A stretch of 64,000 nt of DNA from Gymnopus androsaceus JB14 (lineage: Eukaryota > Basidiomycota > Agaricomycetes > Agaricales > Omphalotaceae), in assembly GCA_009733575.1 (NCBI GenBank), contig ML769482.1:1-64000 (forward strand), written 5' to 3'. This document shows positions 11,297 to 22,218 of the stretch, one piece after another; the first letter of the stretch is position 1; each line of letters opens with the position of its first letter. Position numbers and translations under genes: made by a program. The notes under the pieces were generated by a model. It was given only the letters and a program-made list of their open reading frames with translations, was not told the origin of the DNA and searched no databases.

Positions 11297-13436
11297 ATGA
11301 TTCCTCGATTACCACTCGACATTCTCATTCATATTCTTTACCAACTTCCGCCTTCTAGAGACACTGACGGCGACATATCCGTCAAAACTATTGTGCTATG
11401 CTCCGCAACAGACTCCCTCTTTCGGGAAGCTGCCATTCTACCGAATCTCTGGCAACACCATTATCAAGTGCGATACCTTCACGCCAACAAGACTGCCGAA
11501 GTTCAGAGACAGGCGGAAAGTAGCGGAAACTGGAGATCAATGTACTTTGCCCGAGGAGTCATTGATAATCAAGTTCTAGCTCCACCTCGATGCTATCGTC
11601 CGGAAAAGAGTGGGGAGATATGAGCATGCAAGAACCTTAACGAGGTTCTTATTTGATGCCTGGGATGTGTTGGAGATCGAGACCGGGATGGTAGATTGCA
11701 GCGAGCACCTGAAAGTCCTTGAATATGGCGAAATACCTTCGCTTACGGCCACTCGTGCGTATTGGGCTTCAGCGCTTCTGGGTTCAATCAGCCAGATGTA
11801 TGCTGTGGATATTTGGACTGGACTTCGTCTAGGTAGCTCACTGTCATTTGTAGAAGCTTTCTCCTCCACGTCTTGTTTCTTTGGGAAACACCCGGATGAG
11901 GTAAACTCTTTCCTTATCCTTTGACATGTGGTACCTGATTGATGCTTTTGTAGATGAGCTCTATACTAACAGATCTCAATTCTCGATGCAGAAGCCATCT
12001 TGTTCACTTGAACGTTCCTCTGACCCCTGACGATCCTGAATACGATATCAAGAAGCTCTGCGTCCTCATATGTGACTTTATGACTTCCGAGGGATATGGT
12101 CCCGCAACATGTGCGTATAGGAACTATCGACCCATTCCACTTTATTGACACTACTTGTTAGCCGCCAATTTCCACAACCTCTCCAATCTCTTTCCTCATT
12201 CCTACCTTACGTCACACAAACGAACAATTCCGCTATCTCTTGTCCACGTCTTTGTCTCCATCGCACGGTCCCTGGGGATTGCAGCTTCTGCGGTAGACTT
12301 TCCTATCCGAGTGATCTGTCATATTTCCGTTCCTGATGATCCTGAATTCGATGATTTCTACGTTGATGTGTTTGAGTCACCCCCACAAATCCTTTCACTG
12401 CGAGAGGACATACCTGCCCTACTGGCTCGGCAGGGGATTGTCCCTTCCAGCATGCTACATCACATTTCCCCGTGTGGTGCAGCTCCTATGCTTCTTCGAA
12501 GCGCTCGAAATATACTGGCATCTCTAAACAGTTTACATGTCCCTTTGCCGCATCACCTTGTCCGGCCCTCAACGATACTGGCATTCTGCATCTACTTGAT
12601 TTTGCCAGAAAGAGGTGTTAGTGAACGCATTGTCCCACAACTGCTGTCCCAAGCCGAGCCTTTGGATGCATGTACATTCATCTCGGAAGCATTGGTGCCT
12701 TGTTTGCGGGTACTTGGCGCAGACAAAATGCAGGAGTACCTTGCTAAAGGATGCCAGAGCACTCTCGAGGCCGAAGCTACACTTGCCAAAGGAGTCAGGC
12801 TGAGGTCTTTGGAGGACAGGACCGTGCAACATTTTGTTGGTCAAGTCTTTGAACATAAAAAGTACATGTATATTGGACTGATAATAGGCTGGGATGTGAG
12901 TAAACCTAACTTTAATCATTTTCATGTCTTCCAGTCATTTTTTCAGCCTGTATGTGAAGCATCTGAAGACTGGATTAAGGAAATGAAGGTCTCAGAGCTT
13001 CCGAGAGGGAAGGACCAACCTTTTTACTCTGTTGTATGTTTGAATTATCCGCCGCAGCGATGTATGTATCCAGCTTTTTTTTCTTTCTGAAAGCTGATAT
13101 AAAATATCTCTACATTTAGATGTTGCTGAAGATAACATAAAGCCCTTGCTTGCTCCGCCAAGTGAAATTTTGGTCCAAATGTGTCGAGACATTGACATAC
13201 TGCCAAAATTCTTCACAGGAGTTCTTAGGAAAACCAAAGTAGAACCATCTATGAACAACGGAGGCACAAATACATTGACAACAATGGACCACATTGTGGC
13301 TAGGACTATGGACAGCGAGCTCTCCGGCTCCTCCCTAGGGCCGATCCGAGCAAGGGCGAGGTTTGTTCTGAGCCCAGAACTCAGTGAAGCGTATCCAGAG
13401 GACGAGGCAATTGGAGATGCATGGCTGGTTGGCTGA
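11297..13436 (+). CDS. FBXO21-like F-box protein with YccV/HspQ domain
   Basis: The protein starts IPRLPLDILIHILYQLPPS, an F-box, and continues with a helical region SLTATRAYWASALLGSISQM. The middle resembles the transglutaminase-like SirB1 domain of FBXO21: DLNSRCRSHLVHLNVPL, then an LSLVHVFVSIARSLGIAASA helix. The C-terminal third (VQHFVGQVFEHKKYMYIGLI, then GWD) is the hemimethylated-DNA-binding YccV fold found in FBXO21 and bacterial HspQ. The last exon reads YVAEDNIKPLLAPP and ends with an acidic tail at 13436. It is probably an SCF subunit; the substrate is unknown. At 11571-11580 the frame changes between VIDNQVL and LHLDAIVRKRVGRYEHA with no plausible intron, apparently one extra base. 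Other frame changes are explained by short introns, for example after GKHPDE. Confidence 0.88.
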
Positions 13437-13944
13437 TATGACAGCGATAAAAACATTATAACTTATAAGTTGGTCTTATACTGTACACATTGTCAGTATA
13501 TTCGCGACTAGAATCTATCCATTTATAGCTACCGATTCCATAAAATCACTGACAGTGATTTAGATCATTGTTTCTGTCACCCACGCAAACTACACTGCCC
13601 AAATATACACAGACTCGAATATATACATAAGTATAAGGGAATCGTATGAAAACCACGCGCTTCGACTCTACAGCTTTTCCTCAGTACCACCATGATTATC
13701 ACTGAGCAAGTTAACATTTCTTTCCTTGAGCGCTCTGATATCTAAACCTTTTCTCAGCACAGAAACCAACGAGACACTGAAGCCTCCAATCTTACATCTA
13801 CCTCTAACGCGTTCCATATCCCGGCCACCATCCCCAGCTCCACCGCCCTTGCACCCCACTATCCATTACGGACTTAATTCCCCAGTGACTCCGCCAGGGT
13901 GAGTCGGCTCCACGGTATAATCATCCTCCGCTTTTTGAGCCAAC
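13437..13944. other. Intergenic stretch, no supported gene
   Basis: One minus-strand frame of 63 codons (13668-13859) is glycine/arginine-rich at its start and matches nothing recognised. The stretch probably holds the 3' end of the FBXO21-like gene and the promoter of the DUF6593 gene. Confidence 0.5.
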
Positions 13945-14704
13945 ATGACTTTAGTTACGCGAACACAACAAGGCCGACAGGGCCGATTAGCTATTTGTTC
14001 GAGCCAAGACATGGTGAAAATGCTATGCTACTGCGTTCAGCGCCCACAAACGGCTGCGAAGCTCGACATCCATATTCACATTTCAGTAAACTTGAACTGC
14101 TTCACGCCATCTTCTCACATCACATCGATACGGAAGCACGGATCAGATGGGGAACTCGTCGGAGACTTTTGAGTGAGTATAGCCTAGTAGCCTGCTTATC
14201 CCATGTCCGACTTTTAAACATCTCGCATCAGGATCGGTGCAAAGGACTCAAAGAATGACACTGTGTTCTTACGGGCTAATGAGCACCCGGTAGAAGACGT
14301 TCTCATTAGTAGTACGAGATTATTTCGCAGCGTGAGCTTTGGATCCAAAGAGAGAGCGTATCGTAGTTTTGACATTTTTCATGTAGCATTGGACATGGAA
14401 ACCCCTCGATGCCCATTGTATTCTGCATTGGGATGATAGTCCAGGTGGAAACACCATCGCTGTAAGTAAAACCAACTGCAAAGCAGAACTAGATTTAACA
14501 TATCGCATATGCATCTAGTGCTTTATGTCCAAAGACAGGACCAATGAAAACCTTTTGGCCAAGTTTATACCCAAAAGCCACAAGCGTAGAGCTGGTAGGC
14601 AACCGGAATACACCAAACTTGAGGTCACCCAGAATGGTCATGAATTTTTCGAGGACATACTGATATCGGCGCTGATAATCGAGCGTTTACGCACAAATGT
14701 GTAA
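13945..14704 (+). CDS. DUF6593 domain protein (Agaricomycete-specific family)
   Basis: Spliced segments follow the pattern of DUF6593: SHITSIRKHGSDGELVGDFE, then KNDTVFLRANEHPVEDVLIS, SSTRLFRS joined to HWTWKPLDAHCILHWDDSP, GGNTIA, and a last exon DRTNENLLAKFIPKSHKRR ending in FEDILISALIIERLRTNV at 14704. Introns run from about 14332 to the TAG before CATTGG (14386), and from after GGNTIA (about 14461) to the TAG before TGCTTT. Function of the family is unknown. The first intron can be joined in frame only if one T of the TTTT at 14167-14170 is dropped; as it stands a TGA precedes the donor. The start used is the first ATG of this frame and is uncertain. Either a one-base sequence slip or a decaying copy is possible. 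Confidence 0.68.
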
Positions 14705-14792
14705 TAACTACTGATACTACTAGGACGGACATGAACCATATCAGCAAAGCGCGAAGACAAACGAATTGCAGAGCAAAGTATGGCGTGCCGTT

Positions 14793-16026
14793 TTATTCTT
14801 CGTCCGACACATCATCGTCTTCTTTCTCAGCCTTCCATAACGCATAGAGCTTTCTACGATTTGCGTCTCTAGTTTCAGCATGACTAGCCACTTCAAATAA
14901 CCGTCGCAGTATCTTTTTGCGCAATAGATTGGTGGATAGCTTGACTTCAACAGACGCGTCGTCGAGGCAAGCGTTGGATAAGATGGAAGGATATGTATCT
15001 TGCGAGCTTGTATCCACCCGTCTGCGCTTGCGCGCCCGTGGATCGTCTTCATCTCGAGTCCTCGGAGTTGTCTTCCGAGGGCAAACAGGAAGACAAAAGT
15101 GGCTCTATTAATGACGATTGCAGGTGATTGAAAGTAGTGCCGAGGGGTGTTCGGGCAGCCAAGATGAAGAATGGGGAGAGTAGGGTGACTAGTGGAACGG
15201 GTTTTGAGGTATCCGTATCAGATGAACGAAGAACCTTTTCTAGTTCTTCGAGGTACACATCGGCTATGTGGTAGACAAGGCCTACGGATACTCGGCCATC
15301 CGTAGGACTAAAAGCGCATGAGTGGTGAAAACTAATAAGAACATTAAAGACTCACCAGAGAGGTCCACCTTCATTTGTTAGAATTGCGTTGTAATCCTGG
15401 CACGTCTTCAAGTCCCAATCATTCCGCAACAACAATCGGAAGGAGACATTGACGAATCGCCTGACAAGCATAAGATACTTGTCCAGTCTGTTATTTTCCA
15501 AGCGATTAGCCGAGGATATGCTCCTTGCTCACTGAAGCGTACCTTAACCTATCGATCCCATTCCATTCACGAACTACGGTCTCCCAGAATCCATTCAAAA
15601 AGGACAGAGCTGAGGAAGTGTTGGGGGTGGTAAGCACCAGATCAGCCAATTCCGAAGCCAGTGCCTGCTGGACAAGTGGTTTATCGGACATCCAAAAACC
15701 TAGCATGATACTTTTTTTTCAGTTTTAGGTACGTGCCCATAGTATGCTAAGCTACACTTACAGTAGAAGATGCCCTTCCAAAGCTTTGTCATTTCGAATT
15801 TTGGTATTTCATCTCGAGACTCGTCTGAAAGAAAGACGGAAAGGGTTTTTATGGCCTTGTCGCGAGTTTTTTTTTCTGGAAAAAAAAAGTTGGGCAAATT
15901 CAAAACATCAGAGGAAGGAGATTGATTACCTGTAGATGCTAGGTATTTGCTTAATGGTGGAGCAGCATTCGATGACGAGGCAATGGCGGTCATGGCTGTC
16001 GAGAGCAGAGGACGAAAAAATGACAT
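14793..16026 (-). CDS. RRP1: Rrp1 / Nop52 rRNA-processing protein
   Basis: Nucleolar factor for 27S pre-rRNA processing in 60S subunit biogenesis. The start reads MTAIASSSNAAPPLSKYLAS. An intron ending in a long polypyrimidine tract then splices to KTRDKAIKTLSVFLSDESRD, EMTKLWKGIFYC, FWMSDKPLVQQALASELADL and LNGFWETVVREWNGIDRLR. This is the Nop52 domain signature, in the expected order. The C-terminus KLSTNLLRKKILRRLFEVA, RRKLYALWKAEKEDDDVSDEE ends at 14793 and matches the family's basic then acidic tail. An upstream in-frame ATG at 16026 adds 11 residues; the ATG at 15993 is the likelier start by homology. The gene is head-to-head with the HIUase gene. Confidence 0.9.
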
Positions 16027-16057
16027 AATTACCTCTACCTACCTTACTTCCGTCTCA
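16027..16057. promoter_or_regulatory. Minimal divergent promoter, RRP1 / HIUase
   Basis: Only 31 bp separate the outermost RRP1 ATG from the HIUase ATG, or 64 bp if RRP1 starts at 15993. The core promoters must overlap the 5' ends of the two genes. The stretch contains repeated ACCTACCTTAC-like pyrimidine/purine steps. Confidence 0.5.
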
Positions 16058-16590
16058 ATGGCTATCTCGCCCATTACTTGCCATGGTCAGCTTTTAATTC
16101 GAATGCGAAAGGCTTTTATTCATTGTTAAACAGTTCTCGACACGTCTACTGGCCGTCCTGTTCAAGGAATCGCGATCAAGTTACAACAAGTTTGAGAAGA
16201 ATGGAGAGCTATCCATTTTCCATCCTCTAGCTGAAGGGTACATAGCTTTATTATCAAACATGATGCTCATCTAATTGTTCTCTCTTTGTAGAGAGACCAA
16301 CTCGGATGGACGATGTACCGATCTCCTGTCTCCCGCAAGCACCAAGGAGTTGCTCAAGCCTGGAATTTACAAGATGATATTTAGAACAAAGGAATACTTT
16401 GACAGCCAGTCTCCAGCAGTTAAAAGCTTCTATCCATGGGTCGAGGTGCCGTTAGACGCACTTGCTCCATTCCTTGGCTGACTTTGTTATCACTATCTAG
16501 ATTTCCTTCGAACTATTCAGAGCCTCCGAGCATTATCACATACCACTACTCATCAGTCCATACGGCTTCACGACATACCGGGGCAGTTAA
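16058..16590 (+). CDS. 5-hydroxyisourate hydrolase (transthyretin-like)
   Basis: Hydrolyses 5-hydroxyisourate to OHCU after urate oxidase in purine catabolism. Exon 1 gives MAISPITCH, spliced to VLDTSTGRPVQGIAIKLQQ. Later exons give ELSIFHPLAEG, ETNSDGRCTDLLSP, GIYKMIFRTKEYF and FYPWVEISFEL. The end is HYHIPLLISPYGFTTYRGS, the diagnostic YRGS C-terminus of HIUases. The active-site His (in TCH), Arg (in DGRC) and His (in HYHIPLL) are present. The frame slips by one base at 16189-16191 between KLQQ and FEKNGELS. Without that base the protein is continuous and of normal size. No urate oxidase gene is adjacent. Confidence 0.88.
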
Positions 16591-16671
16591 ACGACCAAGT
16601 CGTATCGCTAGTGTATCGATAACAACGTCTAAATGTATTCACAGTCCCTGTGCCAATAATGGAATGTAGAT

Positions 16672-17617
16672 CTAGTCATTGCATGAACGTAAAGCATGAA
16701 TGTGTATGCGCGACTCGATTAGCAGATATGAGGGTATGAATGGATAGACGGACACAGCGACAATATGACAACGAAAGGACGATACGAGAGCGACAATCAC
16801 TAGCACAAGGACACTAGTGTACTGAACGCCCTTGATGTTCGAACCGCGCATCGAAGACTTGACATGTGTCAAGAATTGGTCTCTGTTTTTGCTCATCTCT
16901 TGGGCCGCCTCTGAAAGAAAAAAAGAACCAAACAGCGGTCAATCGGGAGATGATAAATCATGCAATTCAAAGACGGACCTTTGTTCAGAGGATCGTCTGC
17001 ATTGGGTTCAAGGAACAGGTATTGCAGGCCGACCATTACGGAGTTGAGGTTGAGAACAGGTTTCCAGTCTTCTCGCAAGATGTTTAGACAAACATTTCCC
17101 TCCAAGTCTACATTAGGATGATATATCTATTATCGCAATTAGCCTCCAGGACGGATGCAAGTAAAACACGAGTAGTCCTCACTGTTTGTGTGCATTTCAC
17201 CTTCGGGGGATCATGAGGGTAGTTGGTGTTGATAGCGAAGGAGAAATTGAAAGCACCACCCTGGTACATGCCTAGATTAAGAGAATAAGTTGGGTCGTGT
17301 GCATACAAAGCAACAAAGGCACCTTCGTCAGGAGTGATTGTCAAGGTAAAGTTGAGGAGATCAGTAGGATCCGGGAAATGCGTCTTCATAGTCGATGGGA
17401 GATCTAGCTCTGTCAAGTCTACAGCGAATACGTTAGAACATCCAGGATTGTTATCGGAGGCAAACTGAAGCACCTTTCTGCACTCGAATCTGAGCGGCAC
17501 TAGTCTTTGGCTTCTTCTTTGACGCTGCGTCCTCATTCTTCTTCATACTCCATATCTTATGGACAGATTTAGCATTGGGAACTTGAGGAGCAAATGGAAA
17601 AGGCTCACCTTGATCAT
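16672..17617 (-). CDS. UBC12: Ubc12, NEDD8/Rub1-conjugating E2 enzyme
   Basis: Carries NEDD8/Rub1 to cullins, activating SCF ligases. The spliced protein starts [20 protein letters not shown], the UBE2M-type N-terminus that docks the NEDD8 E1. Then come [44 protein letters not shown], and [20 protein letters not shown] with the catalytic Cys. It ends with [15 protein letters not shown]...KGVQYTSVL. Family members stop about there. Here the frame runs on about 41 more residues, rich in V, I, L and F, to the TAG at 16674-16672. That tail may be a real extension, or a one-base slip hiding a TAG directly after VLV. The start ATG lies in a three-codon first exon. Confidence 0.93.
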
Positions 17618-17760
17618 GGTAGTTAGGTCGTAAGAGTGGGTACAGATGAGTCAAGGTGAGTGTCGGGGACCAAGGAGAAATTGCAATTGCCTGGCGGCAA
17701 ACGCGCTTCTGGCACCTTCTGCGCGCGCTTAGCCTTTTATATTCTTCTTGCGCCGATAAC
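17618..17760. promoter_or_regulatory. Divergent promoter, UBC12 / 2OG oxygenase
   Basis: 143 bp lie between the two start codons, which point in opposite directions. No clear TATA element was assigned. Confidence 0.45.
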
Positions 17761-19177
17761 ATGGAGCTTCCAATAATCGATTTAGATCTCTTTCTTTCGC
17801 AACCCAGGGACTCTATAGCTGTTCTTCAAGAATGCGAAAAGGTGAGTACTTAGATGCTAACGATGTCCTGCCTTCTCAAACAGTTCAAGGCCGCAGATGC
17901 ACTGATTACCTATGGTGCTTTGATTCTACGCGACTCACGCGTTGCTGAAAGCGACAACGATGCCTTCCTGGATCTACTTGAAGACTACTTTGCTCAATCC
18001 CAATCGGATCTCCAGAGAGACGAACGTCCAGAACTGTCATATCAAGTGGGAGTAACTCTCGAGAACACTGAGAGACCAAAGTGTGCTGTAGATGAACCGT
18101 GTTTGAAGATTATCGAACGCTTGGAACCATCTGAACGTCCTTTGGATATCAGCGCTCACTCTCCAGACCCCAAATGCAGGTTCTTCTGGAAAATGGGCGA
18201 GGTGCCACCTTACAAGACTGCTTTCCTTCTTTGAATGCTCCAAATGTCGTTCCTCAAGCGCCGAACATCAGAGCAAGATGGACGCATGTGATGGAGAATT
18301 GGGGAAATCGATGAAACAGGCGTACGTTCTGTCTTAATAGGCAAATTATCACCTCGCTGATTATTCTTTAGGGTGGGGACCTTGCAGATATGGCTGCAAC
18401 TGGTCTGGGGATAAAACCTGATACCTTTCGTAATGCAGGAAAATATGGGTAAGTACTGTAGGGTTTCATGCTGCCGGACAAATTTTATAAACCTCTTTCA
18501 GGCCACATATTCTTGCACCTACAGCATCAGATCTAGTGAAATATGGCCAGAAGGATAACATATTGGCAGGATTTCACACCGATCTCAACTTCCTGACAAT
18601 TCATGGTCGCTCGCGTTACCCTGGACTGACACATCTGGGCGCGAAACACAGGGAGGCGACTACCAGTCAAGATTCCCCAAGGGAACTACCTTCTTGTACA
18701 GGCAGGAAAACAGCTTGAACATATCACCGGTGGGCTGGTAAAAGCTGGATATCATGAGGTTTGTCTGCTTCCAGAAGACCCGACGATATAACTGACAATC
18801 TATTAGGTAGTGGTTAACGATCAAACAATAGAGGTTCGTGCTCCTGTAGATACTCATCTATCTATCTAATCTCTTATAGGTCATTGAGAGACGCAAAGTT
18901 GAGAATCCTGACCGACCTCTCATTCGGATATCTTCCACATTCTTCTGGCATCTTTCATCCGATTATGACCTCACTCCCATACCGTCTCTCGCTGAACGAT
19001 CTCAGGTGCTCAGGGCTAGTCAAATTGAACTAGGGCAATATGTTATGGACGAGCCCATCTACGAGCCGATGAAAGTGGGACAACAAGTTCAAAAGTGAGC
19101 ATGTCAGTTTCTCATATTTCACGTTTAACTAACCTCTTTTATACAGCGAACTGAAGCATATCGCTCTAATGGCTTAG
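17761..19177 (+). CDS. Isopenicillin-N-synthase-like Fe(II)/2-oxoglutarate oxygenase
   Basis: Non-heme iron dioxygenase of the IPNS/2OG superfamily. It begins MELPIIDLDLFLSQPRD, the usual PxIDL opening. DIOX_N-like ALITYGALILRDSR follows. The catalytic core has GFHTDLNFLTIHGRSRYPGL, with the HxD iron pair, and the distal His in GKQLEHITGG after a GNYLLVQAG strand. RISSTFFWHLSSD carries the 2OG-binding R-x-S. It ends HIALMA at 19177. The substrate is unknown. Three one-base slips interrupt the protein: 18221-18225 (T-run), 18301-18306 (G/A-run) and about 18628 (extra A). In each case the family sequence resumes immediately in another frame. Three breaks in one gene make a pseudogene possible, though all catalytic residues survive. 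Confidence 0.85.
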
Positions 19178-19243
19178 GATTTACCCTGTAGTTTTCGTTC
19201 TTATTGTGGGTTTTACGATACACTGTGTGTATAATAAACCGGT

Positions 19244-21801
19244 TTATGCGGTCTTGAAAAATTGCGTTCCATAATTGATAAATAATTCAACACCCGCTTC
19301 TATGTGAGTACCTGTAACGATTTATTAAGGTTCAAAAACCTCGATACAGCCTCGAGACTCACTAGCGTATATTCCTATCCTATGGTTGCCATTGACGATC
19401 ATAACTAGAGTTGAAAAATCACAAAACGGTGTCGCAGGAAATACACCAAAGCCAACGCACCTTGCGCTTTGCAATTGGAGTTCTCGGAATGATTAATATA
19501 ACGAGACTCATTGCCGGCAAATTCACCATCAAGAGCCAAGCCAGCGTTGAGGTCAAAGAGGTAGTTCCGTCGACGATGCGTTGATACATCACTATAAAAA
19601 ATAAAGTATCAGTCAAACTTTCACCAGTGAGGGAAATCATAAAAACTTGCTCTCGAGACTCGGTCGTAAGTTCGTATATCAATTCACCTAAGTATTCTTG
19701 GAACAAAGGCTTCAGTCTATAATGCGGTAAAAGAGATGCATTATACGTACCGGTGATAAGCTCCCCTGGTTCAGCTGGTTCCAGAAGGAAGAGCCCAAGT
19801 CCCCAGCTTCCCGATTTCGTTTCAGTGGACTGCAGAAAATTAAGATTCGTACATGTGAGAGGACCATGACGCGTACCTTCCGATACTCTCGTTGAATCGA
19901 AACATTCAAGCATCCTGTATCATTGAATTGATCTGAAGGATAGGTGCGTGAATACTCGACGATGCACGCAATGTCTGCTCTCTCACCTCTACCGTACTCA
20001 GTCAGCGTTTGCATTTTATAACTAGGTAGATAAGCCTACCTTGCTTCACATTTTCCACAAAGCTCCGGATCACATTCTCGATGCGCTCTGAAGCATGAAC
20101 AACGGTCTGTCCCACAAGGGCGACCCAGTGTCCTGGTTCGAACACAGTTACAACCCGGCCATCGACGTCGACCTACATTCAACGATCGGATGATTAGTGG
20201 GAACCTTTTTTTAATAAAAAGGCGTACAATTTTTGAGATCACAGCGACAACTCCTTTCGCAATGGGCTCCGTTCTTGAAGCAAGCACAATTAGCAGTGGC
20301 GTCACATGCACCTTGATGATAGCATGGAGGGTTTCTATGTGCCACAAGCAGCAGTGAGCAATTGAGGATAGTACATGTAATTGGACTTACGGATGAAACT
20401 GGTCAGAGCTCCAATCTGTGATGAAGCAGTTAGCATTGTTTACAATAGTTATAGAAAACGGACAACCATTGAACATATTGGCCTTCAATGGAAGGATGCG
20501 TCTCGCGTTCTTCTCCGAAGGTTTCTTCCTGATATTCTGATCAGGTAAAAGACTTTTGCGTCGTTTGAATACCTATGGAACGAAAACCATTTAGAACACA
20601 GAGTCAACAAGTGCGATGGGGCCGCAGGACTTCAAAACACGGTTTCTTGCATACGATAGCGAGATCACAGGGAGAGGTATCTGGAGAGTATTCTAGGAGG
20701 ATGTTAAAGGTGTCTATGTCCTTTGTGGTCCAGCTTGATTCCTGTAAATACACAAGTAAGGTACAACAGAGGTTGAATAGTAGCAGTAGTGTTCACCATT
20801 CCCAGCATGTTTCCTGGTACCCGACTGATGAAGCAATCCTCCCCGCAAGGCGCGAGGGCATCGTAGAAAAGATCGTCGCTACTCAAGCGAGGTGTGACAG
20901 GTAGAGAAGGAGGCATAGGGAACCAGTTTACTGTTAAACATAAGGAGGTTAATCAAACTCATACCAAAGCAAACATACTGTGCGGGTCGCAAAATCCTAT
21001 CATACAACTGGATGAATTACAAAATTGTCCCAAAAGTGCTTTGAATTCGGCCTGCGTCGAAGAACGGGGTGCAGGCGAAGGTTTATAGTCTTCAGCATTT
21101 GCACCTGTCCAGTTGAGGAAGCCTTGATAACGGGTAGTATGAAGAACGCCACCCTGCGCTGCAACGAGAGGAAGTGGAAGGACAGCAGTGTCGTCAATCT
21201 CAGAATGAGACAGGCCGTATTGTTGATGTAAACGATGTGCAGTCTCTACCACACGCGCATGCACTGTCGAAGTGTTTATCTAGGACCAGGAATCTGCAAC
21301 ACGTATCAACTCACAATCGGAGTCAAAAACACGACCCGGCCCCCACGAAAAGGATTTGTATTTTTCACAATGTGTTTTCCAGTCAAAGGAAGGGTCGTCC
21401 GCAAGAGGAATAAATGGCATATCATTGGGATCGTCTCCGGTGAATTGATTATTCGATATTGGAGTGCAGCTATCGAATGAAGGCGCGGGTTTGAAGGGAG
21501 CCTGGAGAGATACTATATGTGTTTGAGCCATGGCATGAATGTCCGTCTGCAAACTGGATAGCTCAACTCCTTCGAAAAGGTCGTCTTCCCCAATGTTTAT
21601 TCCGGCCAAACTCTTGATTGTGGTGGTTGAAACTTCATTGTTCCATTCATTAAATTCCTTCCATACTGCTTGATAGACAGATCGAACTAGCGGGGTGTGA
21701 TCCTCCAAGTCGTTTTCATCTGTTGTTCGAAGTTTCTGAAACTGACGTGAAGCCTCCTCGACATCGGATAGGTTTCCAGAAGTTCTTTTTGCTGGAATCA
21801 T
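19244..21801 (-). CDS. EZH2: E(z)/EZH2-type histone H3K27 methyltransferase (PRC2)
   Basis: Catalytic subunit of Polycomb repressive complex 2. The N-terminal half (MIPAKRTSGNLSDVEEASRQ...) is a long helical region. The cysteine-rich CXC domain follows: CYHQGACDATANCACFKNGA, HCERSCRCD, then RRRWPGCNCVRTRTLGRPCG and CSCFRAHRECDPELCGKC. The SET domain has EPGELITGTY, YLGELIYELTTESRE, NYLFDLNAGLALDGEFAGNE and RYINHSENSNC with the NHS cofactor motif. After two introns come KVMIVNGNHRIGIYA and GVELFINYGTQFFKTA, where NYG replaces the metazoan DYR. The stop is at 19246-19244. CXC followed by SET identifies E(z) rather than other KMTs. The gene converges on the 2OG oxygenase with 66 bp between stops. 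Confidence 0.92.
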
Positions 21802-22218
21802 AGATAAATTCCAGCGAGCCCAGATTGGCAGTGATAAAAAGAGATATTGTCAGAGATGAGAGGAGAGGATAAGGGACGAGACGTGACCGTGTGGCGCGCC
21901 GCGCCGTGGATGCGGCGCTAGGCAAAGCGCTGACGCTCATCGATCATTCATTGCAACCATCTCCGTGTACTTCGCTCCGGCCCACCGTCTAGGGAATTAT
22001 ATTGGACTTCCCACTCGCAAGCAAGCTTGTTAATACTAGAGGAATCATACGAGCGTTTGGGAATTGATTTCTGAACGTTCCGGACAAGTACTATCCCTGC
22101 GTTATCTGGATAGTTTGCCCACTCGAATCCCAAACAAACCTCCTTCTGTAACATACACCATCTCCTACAGACTAATTCCTATATCCAGCTCCTTATTAGC
22201 TTCCTCCAGAAGAATTCG

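Noticed and set aside
11571..11580. GTTCTAG as a seven-base micro-intron in the FBXO21-like gene
   Set aside because: Far below any workable intron size; a one-base difference explains the frame change better.
17761..19177. Start of a beta-lactam or other secondary-metabolite cluster around the IPNS-like gene
   Set aside because: Neighbours are Ubc12 and EZH2, and there is no NRPS, PKS or terpene gene in the window. IPNS-like folds are common in general metabolism.
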